The notes under the pieces: generated by a model
What the model was told of the DNA's origin: nothing
The model's database searches: none
The model's input: the letters and a program-made list of their open reading frames with translations, nothing else
Program-made: the position numbers and the translations under genes
Shown: in pieces, positions 35,881 through 45,436 of the stretch
Layout: each line of letters begins with the position of its first letter
How positions within the stretch are numbered: position 1 is the stretch's first letter
DNA from: Candidatus Lariskella endosymbiont of Epinotia ramella
GTDB lineage: Bacteria; Pseudomonadota; Alphaproteobacteria; Rickettsiales; Midichloriaceae
Direction of reading: 5' to 3'
DNA: 64,000 nt
NCBI RefSeq assembly: GCF_964019805.1
Contig: NZ_OZ026472.1
Span: 62,001 to 126,000 of the forward strand

Positions 35881-38800
35881 GTGGGGCGTATAATACAATC
35901 TTTTGTAGATAGAAAGAGAGCAAGCATAATGTTATTAATTATGGTTGCTCTATGTGGTTACGTCGCTTTCTTAAAAATTCCAAAAGAAAGCAATCCAGAC
36001 GTAAAAGTTCCGATGATTTATGTGCTTATAACCTATGAAGGAATTTCTCCTGAAGATGGGCAGAGGCTACTTTTAAAACCAATGGAGAATGCGCTTAGAA
36101 ACATCTCTGGGATTAAAGAGATGACGGCATATGCAATGGAAGGTTCTGCATCAATAATAGTCGAGTTTGAAGCTGGTAAGGATGTAGATCAAGCTTTGAC
36201 CGATGTTAGAAATGAAGTTAATGATCATGAGCATGAACTGCCCACTGATGCAGACAGGCCAATAGTTAAAGAAGTTGACCTTAGTCTTGAGCCAGTTCTT
36301 AATGTTATTTTGCTCGGAGATATCCCTGATAGAACTTTGCTTCAAGCTGCAAGAGATTTAAAGGATGCAATAGAGAATGTGCAGGGGGTTTTGGATGTCA
36401 ATATAAGAGGTGACAGAGAAGAAGCTCTAGAAATAATAGTTGAGCCAAAAGTACTAGAAAATTACGGACTTCCACTACAGCTATTGGGCAATGCAGTAGA
36501 CAGTAATAACCAGCTGGTACCAGCTGGTACCATACAAAATCAAAACGGCTCTTTCCCATTAAAAATCCCGAGTCTTGTGAAGGATTTTCATGAATTAATG
36601 GAGTTTCCAGTCTTCGCCAAGGGAGACATGGTATTGAAACTAAAGGATATAGCAGAAGTCAGAAATACATATAAGGATATTAAAAACACAGCTAGAGTAA
36701 ATGGAAAATCTGCACTGGTTTTGGAGATCTCAAAACGTACAGGATACAATATAATATTGACTGTTGAAGCTGTAAAAGCTGAAATTGATAACATGAGAGA
36801 TTCCCTGCCAAACAACTTAGAAATTGTTTATTCGCAGGATAAATCAGATGATATTAAAGATATATTGTCAGATCTTGAAAATACTATTCTTATAGCTTCA
36901 ATCCTTGTTGTGATTGTCATCATGAAAGCCGTTGGTACAAGGGCTTCTTTTTTGATAGCATTTTCTATTCCATCTTCGTTTTTATCTGGAATCTTGATAC
37001 TGCAACTAATGGGTTATACGCTAAACATAGTTGTGTTATTTAGCTTAATACTGACCGTTGGAATGATCGTAGATGATGCAATAGTAGTAAGTGAGTATGC
37101 TGATCGCAAAATAATTGAGGGGGCCCCTCTACAAGAGGCATTTACTACTGCTGCAACACGTATGTTTTGGCCGATTTTTACATCTACACTGGTAAAAATC
37201 ATAGTGTTTTCTCCTCTTCTATTTTGGCCTGGAGTTCTCGGACAATTTATGCAGTATTTGCCAATTACTGCTATTTTCATATTAGGTAATTCTCTGCTTT
37301 TTGCGCTTTTCTTCCAACCATCCCTTGGTCCATTATTTGGAAAGAGTGAGTCTATACATGAAGATGAAATAGCGGCAATGAAGGCTTCAGAGGAAGGAGA
37401 TATGGAGAATTTAGGAACATTCTCCAAGTTATATATGAAGTGTCTATTATACGTCTTAGATCATGCCAAAATTTTTGTATATGCAGTAATCGCAGGGATA
37501 ATTGGAGTATATATATTCTTCTTCAAATTTGGCACTGGGATAGAGTTTTTCCCTAAGATAGAGCCAAGTTCAGCTGTTATTACTATAGGTTCCCCAGGAA
37601 ATATTTCGATTACACAAGCAGATGAGATCATGAAACGGATCGAAGAGAAAGTTGTAGATATGTCGCTTGGAGTGAAGATATTTTATGTCAAAGCTGGAAA
37701 TGTTAATGACAATAACCAATTTCCAGAAGATACGATAGGTGTCATAGAGATGGAGTTTGATGATTGGAAACGTAGACCAAAAGCCGAAGTAATTATAGAA
37801 GAGATTAAAAAAAGATTAGATACTGTAGGAGGCGTTTCATATCAGGTGCTTGAAGAGCGCGTAGGACCTCCATCACAGAAGCCTATCGAGATAGATTTTT
37901 CTGCGCCAGATTATGATAAATTGCTTTTGTTCGTAGATAAGTTTCGCAGTGCTATGGACGAGATTGGAGGGATGGAAGATATAGAAGATTCAAGGCCTGT
38001 TCCAGCAATAGAGTGGCACTTGTTAATTGATAGAGAGAAAGCCGCAAAATACTCTGTAGATGTTGGTTCAATTGGGTCTATGCTTAGACTTTTGACAGAT
38101 GGTGTGAAAATCTCTTCATATAGGCCAGATGATACGGATGATGAGGTTGATATCATGGTCAGATTGCCAAAGGAGAAACGTTTTATTACTACAATTGAAA
38201 GTCTAAAAATTGTTAATACAAATGGCGTTGCTATTCCATTAAACACTTTTGTAAAAAGAATTCCAGATAGACAGGTGAGTCAGATCAAGAGAGTAGATAA
38301 AAAAAACGTTATAACTGTCAAAGCAAATGTTGAAAAAGGGGTTTTAGCTGATACAAAAGTAAAGGAATTGGGGGCTTGGTTTAAGCAAAATGCACAGGAC
38401 GGAGTAAAAGTTAAATTCAAGGGTGATAATCAAGATCAGCAAGAAACTGGGACATTTTTAATTAATGCTTTCGTACTTGCGCTCTTTGCTATGTTTATAG
38501 TGATGTTGATACAGTTCAACAGTTTTTATCAAACTCTCATAGTAATGAGTGCAGTTTTTCTCTCAACAGTTGGGGTTTTGTTAGGATTGCTTATTGCATG
38601 GCAGCCTTTCGGAGTAGTTATGTGTGGCATAGGGATAATAGCGCTCTCTGGCATAGTATTGAACAATAATATTATATTTGTTGATACATATCAGCACTTA
38701 AGAAGAGATGGTTTTGATGTAAAGAAAGCTGTTATCACAACTGGAGTTCAAAGGTTGCGGCCAATTTGTCTTACAGCAAGTACTGCGATCCTTGGTCTTG

Positions 38801-39003
38801 TGCCAATGGTGCTTGGGATAACTATTAACTTTTTTGAAAGAGAAATTACATATGATGCACCTGCCAGCCAATGGTGGAGACAGCTTTCTACAGCAATAGC
38901 AGGTGGCCTTGCTTTTGCAACAGTATTGACATTATTTTTTACTCCTTGCCTGCTATTACTTTTAAAGAAATATGATAGCATAGGTAAGAAGTCTGAATCC
39001 TGA
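35881..39003 (+). CDS. RND-family efflux transporter, AcrB/HAE1-like
   Basis: A 1,040-residue inner-membrane pump subunit of the resistance-nodulation-division superfamily. It starts at GTG 35881, about 7 bases after ggagagc. The usual twofold layout is clear: TM1 at the N-terminus, a large periplasmic loop (about 35-330), TM2-7 with VGMIVDDAIVVSEYADRK (paired Asp of the proton relay in TM4), a second loop (about 560-850), and TM8-12 ending in a basic tail. No membrane fusion protein or TolC gene is adjacent, so the complex must be completed from elsewhere, or the protein acts in another RND role. Substrate unknown. Confidence 0.9.
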   Translation: MGRIIQSFVDRKRASIMLLIMVALCGYVAFLKIPKESNPDVKVPMIYVLITYEGISPEDGQRLLLKPMENALRNISGIKEMTAYAMEGSASIIVEFEAGKDVDQALTDVRNEVNDHEHELPTDADRPIVKEVDLSLEPVLNVILLGDIPDRTLLQAARDLKDAIENVQGVLDVNIRGDREEALEIIVEPKVLENYGLPLQLLGNAVDSNNQLVPAGTIQNQNGSFPLKIPSLVKDFHELMEFPVFAKGDMVLKLKDIAEVRNTYKDIKNTARVNGKSALVLEISKRTGYNIILTVEAVKAEIDNMRDSLPNNLEIVYSQDKSDDIKDILSDLENTILIASILVVIVIMKAVGTRASFLIAFSIPSSFLSGILILQLMGYTLNIVVLFSLILTVGMIVDDAIVVSEYADRKIIEGAPLQEAFTTAATRMFWPIFTSTLVKIIVFSPLLFWPGVLGQFMQYLPITAIFILGNSLLFALFFQPSLGPLFGKSESIHEDEIAAMKASEEGDMENLGTFSKLYMKCLLYVLDHAKIFVYAVIAGIIGVYIFFFKFGTGIEFFPKIEPSSAVITIGSPGNISITQADEIMKRIEEKVVDMSLGVKIFYVKAGNVNDNNQFPEDTIGVIEMEFDDWKRRPKAEVIIEEIKKRLDTVGGVSYQVLEERVGPPSQKPIEIDFSAPDYDKLLLFVDKFRSAMDEIGGMEDIEDSRPVPAIEWHLLIDREKAAKYSVDVGSIGSMLRLLTDGVKISSYRPDDTDDEVDIMVRLPKEKRFITTIESLKIVNTNGVAIPLNTFVKRIPDRQVSQIKRVDKKNVITVKANVEKGVLADTKVKELGAWFKQNAQDGVKVKFKGDNQDQQETGTFLINAFVLALFAMFIVMLIQFNSFYQTLIVMSAVFLSTVGVLLGLLIAWQPFGVVMCGIGIIALSGIVLNNNIIFVDTYQHLRRDGFDVKKAVITTGVQRLRPICLTASTAILGLVPMVLGITINFFEREITYDAPASQWWRQLSTAIAGGLAFATVLTLFFTPCLLLLLKKYDSIGKKSES

Positions 39004-39045
39004 TATGGAGCCTTGTGGTTTGATCAAGGATGGCAAGAGATATGA

Positions 39046-39108
39046 TATGGCTAAAGCGCCATAAAATAGCCATGGCAAACAAGCATTTAGAATAAGTCCA
39101 TCTGCCAG
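39046..39108 (+). repeat. I repeat, partial
   Basis: atatggctaaagcgccataa, aatagccatggcaaacaagc and atttagaataagtcc match the left part of the I repeats near 3.7 and 15.3 kb. The right inverted end is missing. The H repeat starts about 10 bp later. Confidence 0.65.
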
Positions 39109-39119
39109 AAATATGCATT

Positions 39120-39166
39120 ATAGCTTTTGAAATGCCTTGGCACAACTGTGTATTGTGTGGTTTATT
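39120..39166 (+). repeat. H repeat, left part (interrupted by IS481)
   Basis: atagcttttgaaatgccttg, gcacaac and attgtgtggtttatt match the intact copy at the ftsY end on the opposite strand. The H sequence resumes at 40363 after the IS481 element and its target duplication. Confidence 0.8.
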
Positions 39167-40362
39167 TGTATTAGTCGACATTTTATCTTACATTTAGTAA
39201 ATTAAATTAGTTATTAAATGGAGATAATCAATGAACTTAAATCAAAAAATCATCAAACCGAAACTAGGTTTACTTGAATTGGCAAAAAGCCTTGGTAGTA
39301 TATCATCTGCATGTAAGGCAATGGGTTATAGTAGAGATAGCTATTACAGATTTAAAGAACTATATGAAACAGGAGGAGAAGAAGCGCTATACGAGATAAG
39401 TCGCAAGAAGCCAATAATCGCTAATAGAGTAGATCCTGCAGTAGAAAAAGCAGTAGTTGATATGGCGATAGAGTACCCAGCATATGGACAACTTAGAGTA
39501 TCAAATGAGCTGCAGAAGAGTGGTATACTTGTTTCTCCTGGAGGAGTAAGATCGATTTGGTTACGTAATGATTTGAATAATATCAATAAAAGATTGAAAG
39601 CCTTAGAAGCTAAGATGGCCCAAGATGGTATTATATTGACCGAAGCACAGCTGCAAGTACTAGAGAAACGCCGTAATGAAAAAGAAGCACATGGAGAAAT
39701 TGAGACACAACATCCAGGTTATTTAGGTTGCCAAGATACATATTATGTAGGCAATTTCAAAGGGATAGGAAAGGTTTATGCTCAGGTGTTTATTGATAGC
39801 TACAGTAGATTTGCTGATGCTAAACTGTATACTGACAAAACTGCAATTACTGCTGCTGATATGCTAAATGATCGAGTGTTACCATGGTATGAGAGTCAAG
39901 GGATACCGATGCTTCGTATTCTGACAGATCGTGGAGGAGAATATAAGGGAAATATAGAACATCATGCTTTTGAGTTATTTCTCAGTATAGAAGGTAAGAG
40001 CATACCACAACTAAAGCATATTCACCTCAAACTAATGGTATGTGTGAACGTTTTAATAAAACTATGAAACAAGAATTCTTTGATACCGCTATGCGTAAAA
40101 AGATTTATACATCATTGGATGACTTGCAATTAGATCTTGATATTTGGTTAGAATATTTCAACAATGAAAGACCTCATTCTGGTAAATATTGTTATGGAAA
40201 AACACCTATGCAAACTTTTCTGGATAGTAAAAAGTTAGCTGTTGAAAAGAATAATGAAATCTTGTATCTCAGTTACATATCTGACAGTCAAAACTTAAAT
40301 GACAAGCAGATATAAATTTTATAACTGTCTGTAAGATCAAATCTTGACTTCTACAGTTTATT
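39160..40362 (+). mobile_element. IS481-family insertion sequence, frameshifted, with 7-bp target duplication
   Basis: The element proper is 39167-40355 (1,189 bp). Its imperfect inverted ends begin TGTA and share AGTC, ATTT and ATCTTACA over 26 bp. GTTTATT flanks it directly at 39160-39166 and 40356-40362. Removing the element and one copy of the duplication rebuilds an H repeat that aligns with the uninterrupted copy at 2528-2640. Confidence 0.9.
39231..40315 (+). pseudogene. IS481-family transposase, broken by a one-base frameshift
   Basis: The first frame (39231 to about 39995) has the helix-turn-helix part [20 protein letters not shown] and the first two catalytic acids: D169 in GCQDTYYVG and D233 in [11 protein letters not shown]. 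After IEG at about 39996 one base is missing relative to the expected sequence. Reading then continues in another frame as [20 protein letters not shown], with the third acid, E, in CERFNKT, to a stop at 40313-40315. The family normally has one uninterrupted ORF, so the enzyme is probably inactive unless frameshifting rescues it. Confidence 0.9.
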
Positions 40363-41551
40363 GCTCAGCTGATGGTATCTGTGTCAATTTATTGTGATTT
40401 TTTACGGCAGAATGGGAAAAATGTTTGTAAGGCACGCAAAATGCTGCGTTTGAAGCATACGTCCTCTATTGCCACTTTGTGGCATTTGATTTTTATCTAT
40501 TTAAATTCAGGTGATTAGCCAGATATGGTGCGTCCTATCGCCTTCAGATTCATGCTTATGGCTGATATAAATGGGTTTATTATATCTCATAGTCCGTCCC
40601 TTGAATTCTAAAACGAAGTGCAACAATCATGGCCGAATCCTGAGCTAATTTTTGCACATTTAATTTTCTGCAAAAATTTATTTGCGCGGCAAACCTATTT
40701 TTGATGGATAGACTAAGAAGAGTGCTTGTGGCATGCTGTATAATCAATATATAACAAGCGACCTCACAAGGTGCTAATTTTAAACAGTATGACTGGTATA
40801 TTTCTCAAATTTGGTTGCAACCATACACCTGCAGCGCAAATTTATCTAATCAATATTCATATATTAATTATTAATTGAGCAATAACTTGCCGTATGCTTT
40901 GCATATTTTCGCTCAAAACACAATATTTTAGCGAAAATAAATAAATACTATTGCATGCTTAGAATATAATTGGTATCATTACACGGCAAAAAGGGTACTT
41001 AACAGCATATGCTTAATCTTTCGCTTTGTCTTTGCTCTACATATTATAGATTGCGTTATTGGCATGCTATCTTCAGAGCCCCGCCGCATGTTATGCTCCT
41101 CTAAAAATTCCTTTCTTTACTGCCTTTACCAGATAGTACAAAAACAAGAAAGTTAGATCTCATATCTATTTTACAAATTGTGTTGGTATATGGCGCTGCC
41201 TTAAGTAAGTACACGCGCGAGTATTTTCATGGCATGATTTTTTATGGTACCAGTTAATTTCTGAATCAAACATTATATACATTTTTGCGAAGAAATTGAC
41301 GAAGTAATACTTTAGAATCAGGCAAAAAGGTCTGTACAATGACTTTTCCGGCAGCGCCATATTAGTCAAGTAGTTGGTAAAGGTGGCACGCGCTTTGTGT
41401 ATGCTACTCAAAAATCGCATTCTCTACATATGTTGCAAGTTATCCAACCAACATCAGAGTGCTTTTATGAGTTCGTTCTAAAAACACAAAGCGTCATTTC
41501 TAATTTGTTCATAAATTCAACAAATCTTTTTTTAGGGGTCTCATAATACAT
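40363..41551. other. long repeat-rich spacer between IS481 and the DMT transporter
   Basis: Holds the right part of the H repeat (40363-40430), an A-module remnant (about 40642-40716: gctaatttttgcacatttaa, tttgcgcggcaaacc), a D end (about 40746-40800, reverse), and a complete B element (41189-41361). The 40430-40640 and 40810-41180 stretches show no gene, tRNA or repeat that I recognise. Confidence 0.65.
41189..41361 (+). repeat. B-family miniature element with perfect inverted ends
   Basis: The clearest B copy: 173 bp from TATGGCGCTGCC to GGCAGCGCCATA, a perfect 12-bp inverted repeat. If the outer TA is read as target, the element would be TGGCGCTGCC to GGCAGCGCCA flanked by TA on both sides. 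It has no coding capacity. The interior contains catgattttttatggtacca, gttaatttctgaatcaaaca and gaagtaatactttagaatca. Confidence 0.85.
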
Positions 41552-42595
41552 ATGTTCATGATCAACAAGAGTAACAGTACCATTTACGGAATTATATTTA
41601 TGCTGATTAATACAATGGCTCTTGCAGGGCTTGACATATCAGCAAAGACACTCAGAGGCACTATTGACGCTCCGCTTATAGTTTTCATGTATAAATTCAG
41701 CTTGTTTCTGATAATTTTGCCTTGGGTCTGTATGGAAGGGATATTACGCCTCAAGACTAAAAAGGCACATCTGCATATGTTTCGTAGTCTACTCAGTGTA
41801 GCTGGGTCATTCTCATTCATACATGGGCTTGGGCTTGTAAATATGTCAGATGCCGCTGCACTAGAAAACATACAGTATGTCCTAGTTGCAATAGTTGGAA
41901 TGATATTTTTTAAAGAACGTTGTACAAAAATCAAGATAGCTGCAGTAATAGTAGGGTTTGCAGGAGCTGTGATAGTTGTAAAACCCGATATTTTTAACTC
42001 ACTGTCAAATACTTCATTCAATAAAGATTATTGGTTTATAATACTTGCTATATGTTTTTGGTCTTTAAATACAATTCTTGTGAAGCTTCTTGGAAACACA
42101 GAGCACAATAAAACTCAGATGTTCTACCTGCTGCTATTTGCTTCTATATTCTCTTTCCTAGGTGCATTTATAAACTACAAGTCTTTACAAATAATGGGCT
42201 TGCCATTGAAAATCATCCCTATTTCCTTCAGACAATTTGGACCGCTAGAAATAGGAATAAAATCATTACTACTACTTGCAACTATGGCTAGCTGTTATTT
42301 TATACACGGTGTTGCATATTTTAACGCGCTAAAATCTGAATTATCTATAGTCATTCCGTTTAGATACACAAAATTATTATTCAGCGGAATACTGGGCTAT
42401 ACCATTTTTGCAGAAATTGTGAGTAATCATTTCTCATATGTTGGATACGCTTTAATTATTGCAAGTGGTTTGTTATTATTCAGCACACAAGTGCGCAAAA
42501 AAAAGGAAGAAATTCAGACTTCAGTGGATAACAATGATGCAGCAGTGAATATAGGGATTACAAGAAAAAAATTACTTAATATTTTGCAATCATAA
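41552..42595 (+). CDS. DMT-superfamily (EamA) transporter
   Basis: A 347-residue permease with ten hydrophobic helices in two EamA halves (about 10-150 and 165-320). The first half has MSDAAALENIQYVLVAIVGM followed by FFKERCTKIKIAAVIVGFAG, the typical end of an EamA repeat. Rickettsial members of this family import S-adenosylmethionine, but others move amino acids or nucleotide sugars, so the substrate is open. A 45-residue charged tail (KKKEEIQTSVDNNDAAVNIG) is longer than usual. An agggg lies about 14 bases upstream. Confidence 0.85.
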   Translation: MFMINKSNSTIYGIIFMLINTMALAGLDISAKTLRGTIDAPLIVFMYKFSLFLIILPWVCMEGILRLKTKKAHLHMFRSLLSVAGSFSFIHGLGLVNMSDAAALENIQYVLVAIVGMIFFKERCTKIKIAAVIVGFAGAVIVVKPDIFNSLSNTSFNKDYWFIILAICFWSLNTILVKLLGNTEHNKTQMFYLLLFASIFSFLGAFINYKSLQIMGLPLKIIPISFRQFGPLEIGIKSLLLLATMASCYFIHGVAYFNALKSELSIVIPFRYTKLLFSGILGYTIFAEIVSNHFSYVGYALIIASGLLLFSTQVRKKKEEIQTSVDNNDAAVNIGITRKKLLNILQS

Positions 42596-42709
42596 CATAT
42601 AGACAATTATCAGAGGTATATTACTAAACCCTGCGTATAGCAAAAATCTTAGTCTAAATCACATCAGTAAGATGCAATCAAACATCTCGATAGCAACATA
42701 GACAAAAGT

Positions 42710-42882
42710 TATGCCACTACCGGCAAAGCCGCTTGCGCAGATTTTTTTGGCCTGATTTTCAAGTATTACTTCGTTCATTTCTGCGCAAATATATATAGTA
42801 TTTGATTCAGAAATTAACTGCTCCTCTAAAAGATCATATCATTAAAATCTTCGTGCATGCATTTACTTAAAGCAGTGCCATA
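42710..42882 (-). repeat. B-family element
   Basis: Reverse copy of similar length to the 41.2-kb element. Ends are tatgccactaccggc and gcagtgccatag; internal blocks are gattttcaagtattacttcg, gatcatatcattaaaatc and catttacttaaa. Confidence 0.8.
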
Positions 42883-43085
42883 GCATAATTGCTATGTATT
42901 TTATCTTTCAGACAGCAGAAATATTTTGACAAACGCAATATTATAAGATCTATTGTTGCTAACTACTTACTGTATATTAAGTCAAAGGTTATTCAAATAT
43001 TGCTTTGCTTGTTTGCGCAACAAAGTCTTTATGTTTTGAAAATCAAAATTGACTGAAACATAAAGCGCTGTACTTATAAGACGTA

Positions 43086-43238
43086 TATACCGCAGGTAAA
43101 ATGAAGAGTTGGTATTTGATTTATGCATACGAAGTTATACTTCAAAAAGAGCTAGGAAGAGCTAATGCGGCATGTGTATAAACCAATACATAACGAGCGG
43201 TCTTTCAGGCGCCAATTTTGAAAAGTATGACTAGTATA
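43086..43238 (-). repeat. D-family repeat, full reverse copy
   Basis: From tataccgcaggtaaaatgaa, gagttggtatttga, catacgaagttatacttcaa and aaagagctaggaagagctaa to gccaattttgaaaagtatga, ending ctagtata. Confidence 0.85.
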
Positions 43239-43401
43239 TGAGTTGCAGTATGCACTCATCCACTAATCGTTTTGCAAGTACTAACGCGTAAGACTTTATA
43301 ACTGGCTCAAATTTTTAGAGATACTAATTCGAGCACTGAGCTAAAACGGATAATTCTTAATTTATTCGACCATAAAGCAAACTAAAACTAAAAGGAATCA
43401 T

Positions 43402-44070
43402 ATGAGTAAATTTTCGAAAAATGCTAAGACTGCTATTTCTGGAGTGCTCGGCTATCTTTTCTTCTTTGCAATTATTTCACTACCACTTTTTACACAATCT
43501 GCTCTAGGCGTTGATACTACTGCAATTTCTCAATCAAATTGCAAAATAGCTATCATAGATACGCGACAATTTATGGAGAAATCTCTAGCTTCTCAGAGCA
43601 TGAATAAGCAAGTTGAGCAAAAAGCAGACGAATATAAGAAGAACGCAATTAAGATACAAGAAAAACTTCAAAAGAAGTTTCAGGAACTTGAAGCCCAAAA
43701 GTCTACCCTTTCAAAAGAAGCTTTAACAAAAAAGAACGAAGCACTTGCTCAAGAAGCTGAGTCTTACCAAAAATCTGTTTATGCAGAGAGAATTAGTCTC
43801 GACAAAGCTTTTAATGATGCAATGGTCATTTATGAGAACAAAATTCACGATATAGTCGCAAAGTATGCTGAAGAGAATGGTATAATGCTCGTCATAACAA
43901 AAGAAGCAGCTCTCTACAATGTAAATAGCATTGAAATCACAGATGTCATACTAGAACAACTAAACAAAGAAATGACAGACATAAAAGTGAATTTCGAACC
44001 TTCTCCTACACATGAAAAGACATCACAGCCTACTAAAAAAGAAGGTGATAAGGCGAAGCAAACAAAGTAG
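43402..44070 (+). CDS. Skp/OmpH-family periplasmic chaperone
   Basis: A 222-residue secreted protein. A signal peptide (about 1-35) with the hydrophobic core YLFFFAIISLPLFTQSALG is followed by the Skp head strand CKIAIIDTRQFMEKS. A long charged coiled-coil (about 70-150, rich in K, E and Q) comes next, then the returning strand MLVITKEAALYN. Skp holds unfolded outer-membrane proteins for the BAM complex. The last 30 residues (KTSQPTKKEGDKAKQTK) are a polar extension. A good aaaggaa precedes the ATG. The usual bamA/lpxD neighbours are absent. Confidence 0.88.
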   Translation: MSKFSKNAKTAISGVLGYLFFFAIISLPLFTQSALGVDTTAISQSNCKIAIIDTRQFMEKSLASQSMNKQVEQKADEYKKNAIKIQEKLQKKFQELEAQKSTLSKEALTKKNEALAQEAESYQKSVYAERISLDKAFNDAMVIYENKIHDIVAKYAEENGIMLVITKEAALYNVNSIEITDVILEQLNKEMTDIKVNFEPSPTHEKTSQPTKKEGDKAKQTK

Positions 44071-44581
44071 TGTCCGTGATTGCTGAAATGCACCATAGGT
44101 GACACATTGCAGACCTCAATTTCTCTTTAAAGTGCGAAATACATTAAACAATTTCGATTGTAGAGAGCATGATGATGCAGTGTGTTGCCACACTTTTTGT
44201 GTTTTACAGAAAAATTAGGCGCGGCCTTCATAAATGTATGCACAAGGATTTTAATGGCATGATTTTTTAGAGTACCAGTTAATTTCTGAACCAAATATTA
44301 TATATGTTTGCGCAGAAATTAATGAAGTAATACAAACTCCACAAATAACAGCATATATTTGCTGCGTATTTTTTAGAAAATTTAAGATGAGATTTGAGTT
44401 TAACTGTACTTCTAGCACAGTGACCATGGGCGCGCTTAAATTTTAAAAGAAAGACGAAGCTAAAGTATTCTGTGATTTAGGAAGTCGGTATTATATGGAA
44501 AATCATGCCAAAAAGGTCTGCGCAAGTAACTTTGGTGAGCAGTGCCATAGTGAGTATATAAACTCTTTATTCAGAGGTAAT
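44071..44581. other. spacer made of a B element interrupted by an F element
   Basis: After about 140 bp of plain sequence, a B repeat starts at about 44219 and breaks at gaagtaata (44333). An F repeat follows (44334-44492), then B resumes (aaatcatgccaaaaaggtct, ctgcgcaag) and ends near 44550, 30 bp before the DUF2155 start. Confidence 0.75.
44219..44550 (+). repeat. B-family element split by an F element
   Basis: Left B part ggcgcggccttcataaatg, atgcacaaggattttaatgg, gttaatttctgaaccaaata to gaagtaata; right B part gccaaaaaggtctgcgcaag to gcagtgccatagt. The F insert (44334-44492) begins actccacaaataacagca and contains aaatttaagatgagatttga and gtgaccatgggcgcgcttaa. Confidence 0.8.
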
Positions 44582-45127
44582 ATGCAATTACACAATTTAA
44601 CTCGCTATCTAGTAATTATTTTCTGCTGCTTTTGCTATAACTACACAGAAGCAGAAGCCAAAGAATCTAAATCAATTTTCGACTTCTTATTTGGCAAAAA
44701 CAAAAAACAAGATGAAGTAGATACTTCACCACAAAACTTACTACCACCTGGGTATGATAATGGAGATACTTACTCAATTTTAACGGATGGCTCATTCAGG
44801 AGCTCTGCAAAATTAAGAATTCTTAATATTAACACTGGCAAATCGCAATACCACACAGTTGGCATGAGCGATGTTAAAAAACTCGATAGCTTTTCCATAC
44901 ATGTGCTATCTTGTTGGCAAGAAGAAAAGGTAAAGATACATCCAGAAAGCATGAGTTTAGTTGCACTTTATAAAAATCAAGATATAGATGGAGAAGATGT
45001 ATATATTGATGATGAACAATCGTCTATACAAGATCTTATTTTTTATGGCTGGATATTCGGAAATCACAAATCTATTGCGCAGCCACGTTACAAAAACTAC
45101 TACATACAACTTGACAAATGTGAATAA
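44582..45127 (+). CDS. DUF2155 family protein, secreted
   Basis: An alphaproteobacterial conserved protein of unknown role. I place the start at ATG 44582, four bases after agagg, giving 181 residues with a signal peptide (YLVIIFCCFCYNYTEAEA). The frame is open 29 codons further upstream, but that part (MENHAKKVCASNFGEQC) is translated repeat B sequence. The DUF2155 core runs from SAKLRILNINTGKSQYHTVG through FSIHVLSCWQEEKVKIHPES to IFYGWIFGNHKSIAQPRYKN, ending with a cysteine (QLDKCE). The C of VLSCW and the last C may pair in the periplasm. In other genomes this gene often lies near cell-division or nuo loci. Confidence 0.82.
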   Translation: MQLHNLTRYLVIIFCCFCYNYTEAEAKESKSIFDFLFGKNKKQDEVDTSPQNLLPPGYDNGDTYSILTDGSFRSSAKLRILNINTGKSQYHTVGMSDVKKLDSFSIHVLSCWQEEKVKIHPESMSLVALYKNQDIDGEDVYIDDEQSSIQDLIFYGWIFGNHKSIAQPRYKNYYIQLDKCE

Positions 45128-45436
45128 ACTTTCTGCAATGATTTGTGATATCAAGTCGCCTGCGCAATAACTCTAAGAAGCTGAGGATTTATGTTGGTTG
45201 CAAGTGATTATGAGGCATAGAAAGTCTAGCAGAAAAAATTGCAAAGTTGCTACAAATCTTATGGATATATAATTTGTCCTGCGCCGCGCGCAAACACTAC
45301 TTTCACAAAATCAGTAAGGTTTTTGCATAACATTTGCTTACGGATTTAAAGCGCTATTTCATGCGCACTTTCGAGACTTTTGGCGCGCGTACTATAAAAA
45401 AATCCTCAAACATAAGCACTTTGTTATCAGTTCCTA
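45128..45436 (+). repeat. A/C hybrid repeat filling the spacer
   Basis: From about 45153 an A start (gtcgcctgcgcaataactct, gattatgaggcatagaaagt, ttgcaaagttgctacaaatc) switches at atggatatataatttgtcct to a C tail: gcgcgcaaacactactttca, caaaatcagtaaggtttttg, ggatttaaagcgctatttca, gagacttttggcgcgcgtac. It ends near 45400. This repeats the hybrid plan at 26.2 kb. Confidence 0.75.

Larger units (their letters stand above)
42596..43401. other. spacer with B and D elements in reverse orientation
   Basis: A reverse B element covers 42710-42882 and a reverse D repeat 43086-43238. The 42900-43080 and 43240-43390 stretches hold no gene. The skp ribosome binding site (aaaggaa) is at about 43390. Confidence 0.7.

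Noticed and set aside
39231-40315. Programmed frameshift in the IS481 transposase
   Set aside because: IS481 enzymes are normally made from one frame, and the expected reading is restored by adding one base; no slippery run is evident at the break.
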